Shown here: piece by piece, positions 1-7,781 of the stretch
Position numbering within the stretch: the first letter of the stretch is position 1
How the letters are laid out: the number at the start of each line of letters is the position of its first letter
From: Actinomycetes bacterium
Lineage (GTDB): Bacteria > Actinomycetota > Actinomycetes > Streptosporangiales > Streptosporangiaceae
DNA length: 42,707 nt
Reading direction: 5' to 3'
Assembly: GCA_021792855.1 (NCBI GenBank)
Contig: JAJYTW010000011.1
Span: forward strand, 1 to 42,707
Program-made: the position numbers and the translations under genes
Notes under the pieces: model-generated
What the model was told of the DNA's origin: nothing
The model's input: the letters and a program-made list of their open reading frames with translations, nothing else
Database searches by the model: none

Positions 1-888
1 CGTGCCCTCGGGAACCAGCTGACCTGCGTATTCGTGGACCACGGCCTGCTTCGAACAGGTGAGGCCGAGCAAGTCGAGAAGGACTTCGTGGCTGCTACCG
101 GGGTGGACCTGGTGGTGGTCGACGCGCGTGCGGAGTTCGCCGGGGCACTGGCTGGCGTCGCCGATCCGGAGCGCAAGCGCAAGATCATCGGCCGCGAGTT
201 CATCCGGGCGTTCGAGCAGGCCGCCCGGCAGATCGCGGACCGTTACGCGGACGGGACTCCCCCGGCCGCCGGGCCGGGGGAGTCGGAACACGCGAGCGCC
301 AGGTTCCTGGTGCAGGGAACGCTCTACCCCGACGTGGTGGAATCCGGTGGCGGCACGGGCACGGCCAACATCAAGTCGCACCACAACGTTGGCGGCCTGC
401 CCGAGGATCTCGACTTCACGCTGGTGGAGCCGCTGCGCACGCTGTTCAAGGACGAGGTCAGGGCACTGGGCACCGAGCTTGGCCTGCCGCCGCAGATTGT
501 CTGGCGGCAGCCGTTCCCCGGGCCCGGGCTGGCGATCCGGATCGTCGGCGAGGTGACCGCCGAGCGGCTGCGGATCGTCAGGGACGCGGACGCGATCGCC
601 CGGGAGGAACTGACCGCGGCCGGCCTGGACCGGCAGATCTGGCAGTGCCCGGTGGTGCTGCTTGCCGAGGTGCGATCGGTCGGCGTGCAGGGCGATGGCC
701 GTAGCTACGGCTATCCGATCGTGCTCCGGCCGGTCACCAGCGAGGACGCGATGACGGCCGACTGGGCCCGGGTACCAGACGCGGTGCTGGCCAGAATCTC
801 GACCCGGATCACCAACGAGGTGCCGGAGATCAACCGGGTCGTGCTGGATATCACCAGCAAGCCGCCTGGCACGATCGAGTGGGAGTAG
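1..888 (+). CDS. guaA: GMP synthase (glutamine-hydrolysing), C-terminal part, 5' truncated by window edge
   Basis: GMP synthase converts XMP, ATP and glutamine to GMP in the last step of guanine nucleotide synthesis. The reading frame is open from base 1, so the glutaminase domain and the ATP-pyrophosphatase P-loop lie upstream of the window. What remains is the end of the ATP-PPase domain and the C-terminal dimerisation domain. Recognisable pieces are VDHGLLR near the start, the [11 protein letters not shown] segment, [10 protein letters not shown], the [12 protein letters not shown] loop that contacts XMP, and the typical ending [13 protein letters not shown]. The frame ends in TAG at 886-888 and is followed at once by a short hairpin shared with the convergent kynureninase gene. 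Identification is firm; only the true start is missing. Confidence 0.97.
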   Translation, partial: RALGNQLTCVFVDHGLLRTGEAEQVEKDFVAATGVDLVVVDARAEFAGALAGVADPERKRKIIGREFIRAFEQAARQIADRYADGTPPAAGPGESEHASARFLVQGTLYPDVVESGGGTGTANIKSHHNVGGLPEDLDFTLVEPLRTLFKDEVRALGTELGLPPQIVWRQPFPGPGLAIRIVGEVTAERLRIVRDADAIAREELTAAGLDRQIWQCPVVLLAEVRSVGVQGDGRSYGYPIVLRPVTSEDAMTADWARVPDAVLARISTRITNEVPEINRVVLDITSKPPGTIEWE

Positions 889-907
889 GCCGGGCTCTTT
901 GCCCGGC
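889..907. terminator. short hairpin between convergent guaA and kynU
   Basis: Arms GCCGGGC (889-895) and GCCCGGC (901-907) pair perfectly over 7 bp around the loop TCTTT. It starts one base after the guaA stop and lies between two convergent genes, so it could stop transcription from either side. There is no clear U-tract, which is common in high-GC actinobacteria. Confidence 0.5.
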
Positions 908-921
908 GCCGGTCGGCCGGG

Positions 922-2178
922 TCAGGTCACCCGGGCAGGCTTGGCCGGCAGTTCCGCGTACGACCGCTCCGCGGCGATCTGCCTGAGCCGGTCCATCGCG
1001 TCGAAGACGTCGGTGAACCTGGTCGTGATGGCAGCCGGGCCGAGCCTGATCCGGTCCGGCGTCCGGTAGTCCCCGATCACCCCGGCGGCCGTCAGCGCCT
1101 GGCTGATCCGCCATGCGTCGTCGTGGTGCAGCGTGACGTGGCCGCCGCGGTGGCTGGCCGCCCGCGGGGAGGCCAGCCGGAAGCCGTACGGAGTCAGCCA
1201 CTCGTCGGCGAGATCGATCAGGTAACTGGTCAGCGCGGTGCTCTTGGCCCGCAACCGCTCGATGCCCGCCTCGCCGAGCAGGCGGGCCCCCTCCCGCACC
1301 GCCACGGTTCCGATGATCTGCGGCGTCCCGGTCGCGAACCGGTCGATGCCGGCGACAGGCTGATACCTCGGGCCCATCCCGAACTGGTCGGCCTGGCCGA
1401 ACCAGCCCCAGATCGGCTGCCGCAGCGACTCCTGAAGATCACGCCGGACGTACAGGCACGCGGGCGCGCCCGGCCCGGCGTTCACGTACTTGTAGGTGCA
1501 GCCGACCGCCAGGTCCGCTCCGGCGGCGTCCAGTTCGACCGGTACGGCGCCGATCGAATGGCATAGGTCCCAGAGCATCAGCGCGCCCGCCGCGTGCACC
1601 ATGCCGGTGACGGCCGCCATGTCGGCTAGTGCGCCGCTGCGGTAGGCGACGTGCGACAGGCTGACCAGGGCGACGTCGGGACCGAGAGCGTCGGCCAGCG
1701 TACGCTCGCTCAGCCCGGAATCGATGTCGGTGTTGATCGTTCGGAGTTCGCAGCCGCGCTGGGCGGCGATTCCCTGCAGCACGTACCGGTCGGTCGGGAA
1801 GTTGTCGTCGTCGGTCACGATGACGGTGCGGCCCGGCCGGGCGTCCAGTGCCGCGCTGGCGAGCTTGTACAGGTTGACCGTGGTCGAGTCGCTGACCAGG
1901 ACCTGTCCGGGTGCGGCGCCGAGCAGTGTGCCGCCGACCAGGTCGCCGACCTCGCCGGGGAGTCCGACCCAGCGGTCCCACGACCTGACCAGCCCGCGGC
2001 CCCACTGATCATCGACTACCTCGGCGATCGCTTCGCGGGTGGCCAGCGGAAGCTGGCCGAGGGAGTTCCCGTCCAGGTAGATTGTCCGGCTCACGGCGCT
2101 GGCGAACCGGTCACGATAGCCGGCCAGCGGATCGGATTCGTCAAGCTTCTCGGCATATGCCCGGTTCGATGGGGTCAT
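922..2178 (-). CDS. kynU: kynureninase
   Basis: This 418-residue fold-type I PLP enzyme would cleave kynurenine (or 3-hydroxykynurenine) to anthranilate (or 3-hydroxyanthranilate) and alanine. Family signs are the N-terminal YLDGNSLGQLP segment (about 34-44), SDSTTVNLYKL (96-106) in the phosphate-binding part, WDLCHSIGAVPVEL (203-216) with the PLP-contacting Asp, and CTYKYVNAGPGAP with the presumed Schiff-base lysine K230. Length is normal for the family. The ATG at 2178 overlaps the TGA of the upstream membrane protein gene as ATGA, so translation is probably coupled. No other kynurenine-pathway gene (tryptophan dioxygenase, formamidase) is in the window, so whether it serves tryptophan breakdown or anthranilate supply is open. 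Confidence 0.92.
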   Translation of the reverse strand: MTPSNRAYAEKLDESDPLAGYRDRFASAVSRTIYLDGNSLGQLPLATREAIAEVVDDQWGRGLVRSWDRWVGLPGEVGDLVGGTLLGAAPGQVLVSDSTTVNLYKLASAALDARPGRTVIVTDDDNFPTDRYVLQGIAAQRGCELRTINTDIDSGLSERTLADALGPDVALVSLSHVAYRSGALADMAAVTGMVHAAGALMLWDLCHSIGAVPVELDAAGADLAVGCTYKYVNAGPGAPACLYVRRDLQESLRQPIWGWFGQADQFGMGPRYQPVAGIDRFATGTPQIIGTVAVREGARLLGEAGIERLRAKSTALTSYLIDLADEWLTPYGFRLASPRAASHRGGHVTLHHDDAWRISQALTAAGVIGDYRTPDRIRLGPAAITTRFTDVFDAMDRLRQIAAERSYAELPAKPARVT

Positions 2179-3512
2179 TCGTCAACTGTAACCCGATCGG
2201 CTCCGGCGGCACTCCCCCCGTACCGCGGCCTGCGCGGCCAGTACGCCGCTGCCAGCACGGCCAGCAGCGGACCGGTGTTCAGGTCGGTGGCGTGCCCCGA
2301 CGTGAGGCCGCCGAATCCCTCCGCGGCCCAGATCGCGAGGGCGGCAGCGACCGCGGCGAGCACCGTGATCCTGGCCGCACCCGGCAGCGCGATCCCGGCG
2401 GCGATGACGGCGAACGCCACGCTGGCGACGACAGCCAGCGGTGTCCCGGTCGCCGCCCGGACGGCGGGCTGCCACATTTGGATGGCGAAGCCGCCCCATA
2501 GCGCGAACCAGACCAGCCTGGACCCGGCCGTGCCGAGCGGGCTCACTCCGGCAACCGATCGGCCCCGGTCCCGGTCGGGCCCGGATGCGGGCCAGAGCAG
2601 CACGGCGATGATCGCGTACAGCAGCGCCGCGCCCGGGGATCCGGTGAGCGGGCTCGCCGCCGGGGTCAGCAGGCCGCCGAGGCCCTCGCCGAGCACCCAG
2701 ACTAGGAGGCCCCAGAACACCGAGCCGGCTAGCGCCGCGCGCCCCGTGCGCCGCCACAGCAGTCCGGTCCCGATGGCTAGCTGGACCCCGCCGAAGGCCG
2801 CGTTCCACACCGCGACATCAGGGCCGATCACCCGGGATGCCGCCGTGATCAGCCCGGCCAACGGTGCGGGATTGCCCATCGCGGCCGGGGTGAGCACCGT
2901 GGCGACGAAGGCTCTGGTGAACATCGGCGGCTGGAGCTGAAGCAGGCCATCTGCCAGCCAGCTCAGGCCGAGGGCGATCCGCAGCCACCGGCGCGGGCCG
3001 CCGGACGCGGGATCCGCGGCCCAGGCGGCCGGGCGGCCGGCGCCGGGTCGGCGCAGCGTGGTCTGCGACGAGGGCGGCATGACCAGGGTCGCGAACGCCG
3101 CCGCCGCGCCCGCTGTGGTGACCCAGAGGCCGGGTCCGCCGCTGAGGCTCACCATCGAATTCCCGGCCGCTCCGCTCTCGGCGGCGAGCAGGCGGATGAG
3201 CAGGAAGCCGGAGAAGCCCAGCGCGGCGAACCCGGTCAGGCCGATGACCCAGCGAGCGACACGGCCATCGCGCGCAAGGTGGTAGAGGCCGGCGGCGGCA
3301 AGCAGGATTCCGGCCGCGGCTGTCAGGCGCCCGTTTCCGCCTCGGATGCCGGGGATCGGGATCAGCCCGCCGAACTCGCTGACCCACGGCAGCAGCGCGC
3401 CGGCCACGATGGTGGCCCCCGCGGCGATGGCGATGAGGCCGGTCGCCGCGCGCCAGCCGGTCGGCCAGGCCGGCCGCGGGAGTGCCAGGTTGTGCGTGCC
3501 TTCTGCTGTCAT
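2175..3512 (-). CDS. polytopic membrane protein of unknown function
   Basis: A 445-residue integral membrane protein that I do not recognise by name. It reads as two hydrophobic halves. Residues about 20-170 hold four membrane segments, with a GALLPWVSEFGG motif after the first. After a Pro/Arg-rich loop, residues about 195-430 hold roughly eight more, beginning with WLADGLLQLQPPMFT. Most of the tail is soluble and charged. The ATG at 3512 is chosen because AGGAAGGA lies about 8 nt upstream and the first hydrophobic segment follows soon after; upstream in-frame sequence is basic and low in complexity. The stop overlaps the kynU start as ATGA. It lies 77 bp downstream of the secreted-protein gene across a strong hairpin, so it may be read through from that promoter or have its own. 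Confidence 0.75.
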   Translation of the reverse strand: MTAEGTHNLALPRPAWPTGWRAATGLIAIAAGATIVAGALLPWVSEFGGLIPIPGIRGGNGRLTAAAGILLAAAGLYHLARDGRVARWVIGLTGFAALGFSGFLLIRLLAAESGAAGNSMVSLSGGPGLWVTTAGAAAAFATLVMPPSSQTTLRRPGAGRPAAWAADPASGGPRRWLRIALGLSWLADGLLQLQPPMFTRAFVATVLTPAAMGNPAPLAGLITAASRVIGPDVAVWNAAFGGVQLAIGTGLLWRRTGRAALAGSVFWGLLVWVLGEGLGGLLTPAASPLTGSPGAALLYAIIAVLLWPASGPDRDRGRSVAGVSPLGTAGSRLVWFALWGGFAIQMWQPAVRAATGTPLAVVASVAFAVIAAGIALPGAARITVLAAVAAALAIWAAEGFGGLTSGHATDLNTGPLLAVLAAAYWPRRPRYGGSAAGADRVTVDE

Positions 3513-3546
3513 CGGGGCGTTCCTTCCTGAGGCGGGGGAAAGCTCC

Positions 3547-3581
3547 GGCCGCCCCCGCCCCGGGCGGGGGCGGGGGCGGCC
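3547..3581 (-). terminator. strong GC hairpin after the secreted-protein gene
   Basis: Two 14-nt arms, GGCCGCCCCCGCCC (3547-3560) and GGGCGGGGGCGGCC (3568-3581), pair perfectly around a 7-nt loop. On the minus strand the hairpin begins 9 nt after the TAA of the gene at 3590-4267 and ends 34 nt before the next start. It fits a terminator or attenuator that would make the secreted protein more abundant than the downstream membrane protein and kynureninase. Confidence 0.65.
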
Positions 3582-3589
3582 CGAGCCGG

Positions 3590-4267
3590 TTAGCGGAGGA
3601 CGGAGAAGTACAGGAACAGGTTCGTGGTGATGTTCCCGGTGACGTCCTTGCTGTCGACCCGCTGCAGGTGCCGCAGTTCCCAGTCGCTCTTGTGGCAGAC
3701 GATCTTGTCCCACGCGCTCCGGCTCTTCACGCCGACGACGACCACGTTCCACCATTCGGCCTTGTGGTTGTTGGCCGTGGCCACGATGTGGCTGTGCGGC
3801 GGCAGCGGCAGATTCTGGGTGCCGCTGCCGAGCACGGCCGACAGATCGATGGTGTGCGGGTGGTCAATGCAGTTTCCGGTGACCGGGCACTGCAGCGTGC
3901 CCTTCGGCGGGGTGAAGCCGAGCGGCACGATCACGTAGAGCGGGTCGAAGCTGTTCGAGGGAATCTGGGTGTAGTCGGCGCCGGCCTCGCACCTGGACGA
4001 GGCCTTGCTGGCCGGCGGGCCCTGGCAGTAGAAGTTCTTGCTGTAGAAGAACCGGACCGTGTGATGGTCGTACCAGCCATTGGTGTAGCCCGTCCTGGCG
4101 TGGCCGCCGGGTGACATCCCGGCCATCTGGCTCATCATCCGGCTGGCCGGCGCCGCCGACGCGAAGGTGGAACCGGCCGCCACGGCGAGTCCGGTCCCGA
4201 GAGCGGCAGCCAGCACCACCCCGGCCAGCCTGGTAGCCATCAGGCGGCCGCGTAGTCCTGCGATCAT
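3590..4267 (-). CDS. secreted Met/His/Cys-containing protein, probable SigK-regulon member
   Basis: A 225-residue exported protein. The N-terminus has basic residues, a hydrophobic stretch (LAGVVLAAALGTGLAVAAG) and a likely signal peptidase I site at ASA-AP, near residue 40. The mature part starts with a Met-rich patch (MMSQMAGM) and then has DHH, CIDHPH and PPHSH motifs plus five Cys, features often seen in metal-binding or disulfide-bonded secreted proteins. The family resembles soil-bacterial secreted proteins of unknown function; I cannot assign an activity. The ATG at 4267 is preferred over one 16 codons upstream because AAAGGGA precedes it and it directly starts the signal peptide. It is divergent from a SigK-type sigma factor with a 190-bp shared gap, the arrangement expected of a direct target. 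Confidence 0.8.
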   Translation of the reverse strand: MIAGLRGRLMATRLAGVVLAAALGTGLAVAAGSTFASAAPASRMMSQMAGMSPGGHARTGYTNGWYDHHTVRFFYSKNFYCQGPPASKASSRCEAGADYTQIPSNSFDPLYVIVPLGFTPPKGTLQCPVTGNCIDHPHTIDLSAVLGSGTQNLPLPPHSHIVATANNHKAEWWNVVVVGVKSRSAWDKIVCHKSDWELRHLQRVDSKDVTGNITTNLFLYFSVLR

Positions 4268-4365
4268 GGCGTGTCCCTTTCGGTTGGTCGTGAGCGGCGC
4301 CCGCGGCGCGCTCATCGCCAGCTACTTCGCGCCCGGCAGCGGACCGGATTGCTGGCGGCCGGACG

Positions 4366-4393
4366 ATTCGGCCCGGGTACTGCCACGGGCTCC
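4366..4393 (-). promoter_or_regulatory. candidate ECF (SigK-type) promoter for the secreted-protein gene
   Basis: On the minus strand CCGAAT (4371-4366) equals the -10 hexamer I recall for mycobacterial SigK promoters. Sixteen nt upstream is GGAGCC (4393-4388), which fits a generic ECF -35 (GGAAC-like) better than the SigK -35 CCATCC. It would give a leader of about 90 nt. Motif-based only. Confidence 0.35.
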
Positions 4394-4423
4394 GGCCCGG
4401 GTGGAGCATTTCCCGGCCCGGAC

Positions 4424-4450
4424 CCATCCGCCGGGGCGGCGGCGTCGAAG
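4424..4450 (+). promoter_or_regulatory. candidate autoregulatory SigK-type promoter of the sigma factor gene
   Basis: CCATCC (4424-4429) is identical to the recalled SigK -35, and TCGAAG (4445-4450) matches the -10 CCGAAT at four of six positions with a 15-nt spacer. Transcription would begin about 7 nt downstream, on or next to the ATG at 4458, giving a leaderless message for an autoregulated sigma factor. A one-base-short spacer and imperfect -10 keep confidence low. Confidence 0.35.
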
Positions 4451-4457
4451 ACCGTGC

Positions 4458-5057
4458 ATGAGACCACGGCAGGAGCCAGCGCCCGGGCCAGTTGCGGTTA
4501 GCCCCGGCGACGGCCAGGACATGCCGCCCGAGCGACTGCTGGGGCTGGTCGCCCGAGGCGACGAGGGCGCCTTCGAGCAGATCTACGATCGGCTGGCCGG
4601 GGCCGCCTACGGCCTGATCCGGCGGGTGGTTCGGGACCCGGCGCAGGCGGAGGAGGTTACCCAGGAGGTGATGCTCGAGGTGTGGCGCACGGCGTCCAGG
4701 TTCGATCCGGATCGGGGCTCCGCGGCGACCTGGGTCCTGACGATCGCGCATCGCCGGGCGATCGATCGGGTCCGGTCAACGACCGCGAGCGTGGCACGTG
4801 AGCAGCGGGTCGTCGAGGTCGAGGTCCCTGCGGACTACGTCGCCGACGTGGTGGAGGCCAACCTGGAGCGCGAACGGGTGCGGCGATGCCTGGACGGGCT
4901 GACACCGCTGCAGCGGGAGTCGATCACGCTCGCCTACTACGGCGGCTACAGCTATCCGCAGGTAGCCGGGCTGCTGGGAGTCGCACTCGGCACGATCAAG
5001 ACCAGGATCAGGGATGGGCTCATCCGGCTTCGTGATTGCCTGGGGGTGACCGCATGA
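4458..5057 (+). CDS. sigK: ECF RNA polymerase sigma factor, SigK-type
   Basis: A 199-residue sigma-70 family ECF factor that would direct RNA polymerase to a small stress regulon. Region 2 runs over about residues 30-105 (GDEGAFEQIYDRL, then AEEVTQEVMLEVWRTASRFD, then TWVLTIAHRRAIDRVRS). Region 4 covers about 143-195 (LTPLQRESITLAYYGGYSY, then a helix-turn-helix ending in GTIKTRIRDGLIRLRDCL). The start is uncertain: ATG 4458 lacks a Shine-Dalgarno but sits about 7 nt after a candidate -10, while ATG 4521 would give 178 residues. The stop overlaps the anti-sigma start as ATGA. Assignment to the SigK branch rests on the RskA-type partner and overall similarity. Confidence 0.85.
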   Translation: MRPRQEPAPGPVAVSPGDGQDMPPERLLGLVARGDEGAFEQIYDRLAGAAYGLIRRVVRDPAQAEEVTQEVMLEVWRTASRFDPDRGSAATWVLTIAHRRAIDRVRSTTASVAREQRVVEVEVPADYVADVVEANLERERVRRCLDGLTPLQRESITLAYYGGYSYPQVAGLLGVALGTIKTRIRDGLIRLRDCLGVTA

Positions 5058-5803
5058 GGCTGCTCAGGGAGAACCAGCAGGGTCTCACCGGTGTATACGC
5101 GGTCGGCGCGATGACCAGCGAGGCCGAGCGCGAGAAGTTCGAACGGCACCTGCGCCGGTGCGCCAGTTGCGCGAGCGAGGTCCGCGGACTGCGGGACACC
5201 GCGACGATGCTCGCCCTGGCAGCGGCGGAACAGCCGCCGCCGGAACTGCGCGTCAGGACGCTCGCGCAGGTGCGGCGAACCCGCCAGCTTCCGCCGCAGG
5301 TGGAGCCGCGCCGCGGGAGCGGCGCGAAGCGCTGGGCGCCGAGGCTCCGGCTGGCCGTCCCGGTGACGGTGGCCGCCGCGAGCCTGCTCGCAATCCTGGT
5401 GCTCGCGGTCGCGCAGGTGCGGGTCCAGCGCTCGCTGCACCAGGCCCAGGCGCAGAACGCGGCGATCGCCGCGGTCCTGGCGACGCCTGGCGCGCGGATC
5501 GTGACCGGGCCGACATCAGCCGGCGGCACCACCACGGCGGTGGTGGCGGTGGCCAGACATGAGGTCGTGGTAACCACCACCGGGCTGCCTGGGCTGCCGG
5601 CCGGCCGGGTCTACGAGATGTGGCTGATCGGCCGGACCGGGGCCCGGCCGATCGGCCTGGCCAGGCCGATGCCGTCCGGGCATACCGTGCCGATCCTGGC
5701 GGCCGGCCTGGCTCGTGGTGACCGGCTCGGCATCACCGTGGAGCCAGCAGGCGGCACCCGGCACCCGACCACGACGCCGATCGTGGTGCTCCCGCTGACC
5801 TGA
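5054..5803 (+). CDS. rskA: anti-sigma-K factor RskA-type, zinc-finger transmembrane regulator
   Basis: This 249-residue protein should hold the sigma factor at the membrane until released by regulated proteolysis. The cytosolic anti-sigma domain (1-60) has the H-x3-C-x2-C motif HLRRCASC (H32, C36, C39) after GVYAVGAMTSEAE. One membrane helix spans about 100-121. The outer part (about 140-249) looks like the RskA C-terminal domain, with LPAGRVYEMWLIG and a beta-rich end. The ATG at 5054 overlaps the sigma factor stop as ATGA, which is usual for sigma/anti-sigma pairs and sets the start. A bidirectional hairpin follows at 5826-5855. No intramembrane protease gene is nearby. Confidence 0.88.
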   Translation: MRLLRENQQGLTGVYAVGAMTSEAEREKFERHLRRCASCASEVRGLRDTATMLALAAAEQPPPELRVRTLAQVRRTRQLPPQVEPRRGSGAKRWAPRLRLAVPVTVAAASLLAILVLAVAQVRVQRSLHQAQAQNAAIAAVLATPGARIVTGPTSAGGTTTAVVAVARHEVVVTTTGLPGLPAGRVYEMWLIGRTGARPIGLARPMPSGHTVPILAAGLARGDRLGITVEPAGGTRHPTTTPIVVLPLT

Positions 5804-5825
5804 CCTGAGCCGACCTGATCGGGCC

Positions 5826-5855
5826 CGGGCGCGGCGGGCATCCCCGCCGCGCCCG
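5826..5855. terminator. bidirectional terminator between convergent rskA and coxG
   Basis: Arms CGGGCGCGGCGGG (5826-5838) and CCCGCCGCGCCCG (5843-5855) pair perfectly over 13 bp with the loop CATC. The hairpin lies 22 nt after the rskA stop and 9 nt after the coxG stop on the other strand. Confidence 0.7.
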
Positions 5856-5864
5856 CGCCCGCCG

Positions 5865-6896
5865 TCAGGACCTGGTCCGCCGCCTGCGCCGGACGCCGAG
5901 CGCGATGGCGCCGACCGCCAGCAGGCCGACGACGACCGGGATCGCGCGCTTCAGGACCGGCAGTCCGGCGACCTGGAGCAGGTTGATCGCGTCGTCCTCA
6001 AGCTGGTGCGCGGCGGCCCGGGCGGCATCCGGGCCCTGCCCCGCCGCCGTGAATAGCCGGGCGGCATCGTCCTCGACCCGGTGTGCCGCCGCCCGCACGT
6101 CGGCGGAGCCGGCCGGGCCCGCCGGAGCGACCGGTGCGGCGGGCCCGGCCGGCTGACTAGGTGGCTGGGGCGCCGCTGGCTCGCCGAGCACGAGGCCGCG
6201 CTCGGCCAGCCCGGACCTGATGTCCTCAAGCGATGCGGGCCCGATCCCGTCGATGGCGAGCAGGTCCGCCGCGGTCCTGGTGGCCAGGTCACCGAGCGTG
6301 CCAATCGACTCGCGCTGGAGCGCGTGCAGTGCGCGCGGCGGGAGGTTCAGGTCCTCGATCGGCCTAGCGCGCTGGTCGCCGTCGGTCCCCGGGCCTGGTC
6401 CGGCCTCGCCAGGACCGGCCTCGCCCGGACCGGCCGCCGCAGGCGCGGCCTGCTGCTCGGCCAGCACGGTGGCCAGGTTCGCGGCGAAGATCCCGATCAG
6501 CCGGCCGCCGACCTCGTTCATCACGCCCCGGCCGAACTGAGCGGGCTTCCCGGTGACGTTCAGCGTCGTTTGCACGCTGACCTGTGTCTCGTTGCCGCGG
6601 CTGGTGAGGACCGAACGCACCGACGCCGACGCGGTGCCCGCTCCCTTGGTCTCCTTGCCGGATGCCTCCAGCGTGACCACGCCCGCCTCGGCGTCCTTCT
6701 CGATGAACCGCGCCGTCCCTGCGTAGGTCATGTTGATCGGCCCGACCTTGACCTTGATCCGGCCGCGGATCTCATCGCCGTCGACCGAGTCGAGGGTGGC
6801 GCCCGGCATGCAGGGCGCCACCCTCTCAACGTCGAGCAGCACATCCCAGGCCCGGTCCATCGGAACCGGGACAGTGAATGAGTGCTCTAGCTCCAT
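5865..6896 (-). CDS. coxG: CoxG-like SRPBCC protein fused to an RNA polymerase alpha-CTD-like domain, with C-terminal membrane anchor
   Basis: A 343-residue fusion. Residues 1-148 are a CoxG/SRPBCC domain (MELEHSFTVPVPMDRAWDVL, CMPGATLD, then GKPAQFGRGVMNEVGGRLI), the type that helps anchor or mature molybdenum hydroxylases at the membrane. After a Gly/Pro linker, residues 179-238 align without gaps to the E. coli alpha-CTD as recalled (RPxxDLxLxxR ... GDLxxRTxxxLL ... GxxSLxxI ... RGLxLG). After a second Pro/Ala linker come two near-identical amphipathic segments (RAAAHRVEDDAARLF, 268-282, and RAAAHQLEDDAINLL, 293-307). A membrane helix (about 317-335) and the tail RRRRRTRS end the protein. 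It is the last gene of the cox operon, 27 nt after coxM. The SRPBCC and membrane parts are expected of CoxG; the middle domain is not. Confidence 0.85.
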   Translation of the reverse strand: MELEHSFTVPVPMDRAWDVLLDVERVAPCMPGATLDSVDGDEIRGRIKVKVGPINMTYAGTARFIEKDAEAGVVTLEASGKETKGAGTASASVRSVLTSRGNETQVSVQTTLNVTGKPAQFGRGVMNEVGGRLIGIFAANLATVLAEQQAAPAAAGPGEAGPGEAGPGPGTDGDQRARPIEDLNLPPRALHALQRESIGTLGDLATRTAADLLAIDGIGPASLEDIRSGLAERGLVLGEPAAPQPPSQPAGPAAPVAPAGPAGSADVRAAAHRVEDDAARLFTAAGQGPDAARAAAHQLEDDAINLLQVAGLPVLKRAIPVVVGLLAVGAIALGVRRRRRTRS

Positions 6897-6923
6897 CGCG
6901 TCATATCCCTCTCGTCAGGCTGG

Positions 6924-7781
6924 TCATGCTCCCGCCGCGGCGACCAGGGCCCGGCCGGTCAGCACGCGGGCCAGGTGCCGCCGGTAGTCCGGCGCGCCGT
7001 GCAGGTCCGACGGCGGCTGGGTCCCATCGGATGCGCTCCGCGCGGCCGCGGTGAGCGCTGCCGCGGTCGCCTCGACTCCGGCGGCGGCAGCCTCGGCGGC
7101 CGATGCCCGCACCGGGACCGACCCCATGTTGGTCAGCCCGATCCTTGCCTCGGCCACGTGACCGTCCGAGCGCCGCACGAGCGCGGCGACCCCGACGATC
7201 GCCCACGCCTGCGCGGTCCGGTGGAACTTCTCGTAACGATAGCCCCAGCCCGGGCCGAGCTTGGGAACGCGTACCCCGGTCAGGATCTCATCCGCTGCGA
7301 GTGCCGTGGTCAGGTAGTCGACGAAGAACTCCGCGGCCGGGATCTCGCGCTCGCCGCGGGCGCTGCGGGCAACCATCGTCCCGTCCAGTGCCAGGACCAC
7401 GGCGGGCAGGTCACCGGCCGGGTCGCCGTGGGCGAGCGAACCGCCGAGCGTGCCGCGGTGCCGGACCGCTGGATCAGCGACGGTGGCCGCGGCCGCCGCG
7501 AGCAGACCGCAGTGCTCGGCGATGAGCGGGTCGTGGACGACCTGGTAGTGCGTCGTCCGCGCGCCGATCAGCAGCGAGTCGCCGGCGTCGGTGACGCCCC
7601 GCAGTTCGTCGATCCCGCCGACGTCCACGAGCACGTCGGGGAAGGACAATCGCAGCCGGAGCAGCGGCAGCAGGCTCTGGCCGCCCGCGATCACCTTCGC
7701 GTCCTCGCCGCCGTCGGCCAGGGCCTGCGCCGCCTCGGCGACCGAGCCTGGCTTGACGTAGTCGAACTTCGCCGGGATCAT
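6924..7781 (-). CDS. coxM: molybdenum hydroxylase FAD-binding (medium) subunit, CoxM-type
   Basis: The 285-residue FAD subunit of a carbon monoxide dehydrogenase-family enzyme. It passes electrons from the Fe-S subunit to an acceptor, usually quinone. The two FAD signatures of this family are present: AGGQSLLPLL (32-41) and TLGGSLAHGDP (111-121). Length matches CoxM/CutM proteins. The ATG at 7781 overlaps the coxL stop as ATGA, and a purely frame-based upstream extension would run into coxL, so the start is secure. The order S-L-M differs from the classical M-S-L of form I cox clusters and is commonly seen with form II enzymes. Confidence 0.92.
   Translation of the reverse strand: MIPAKFDYVKPGSVAEAAQALADGGEDAKVIAGGQSLLPLLRLRLSFPDVLVDVGGIDELRGVTDAGDSLLIGARTTHYQVVHDPLIAEHCGLLAAAAATVADPAVRHRGTLGGSLAHGDPAGDLPAVVLALDGTMVARSARGEREIPAAEFFVDYLTTALAADEILTGVRVPKLGPGWGYRYEKFHRTAQAWAIVGVAALVRRSDGHVAEARIGLTNMGSVPVRASAAEAAAAGVEATAAALTAAARSASDGTQPPSDLHGAPDYRRHLARVLTGRALVAAAGA

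Noticed and set aside
1123-1566. Long plus-strand open frame inside kynU
   Set aside because: Antisense shadow of a clear coding gene, as is common at 72% GC; its protein is Arg/Pro/Gly-rich and without domains. Many similar frames across the window were dropped for the same reason.
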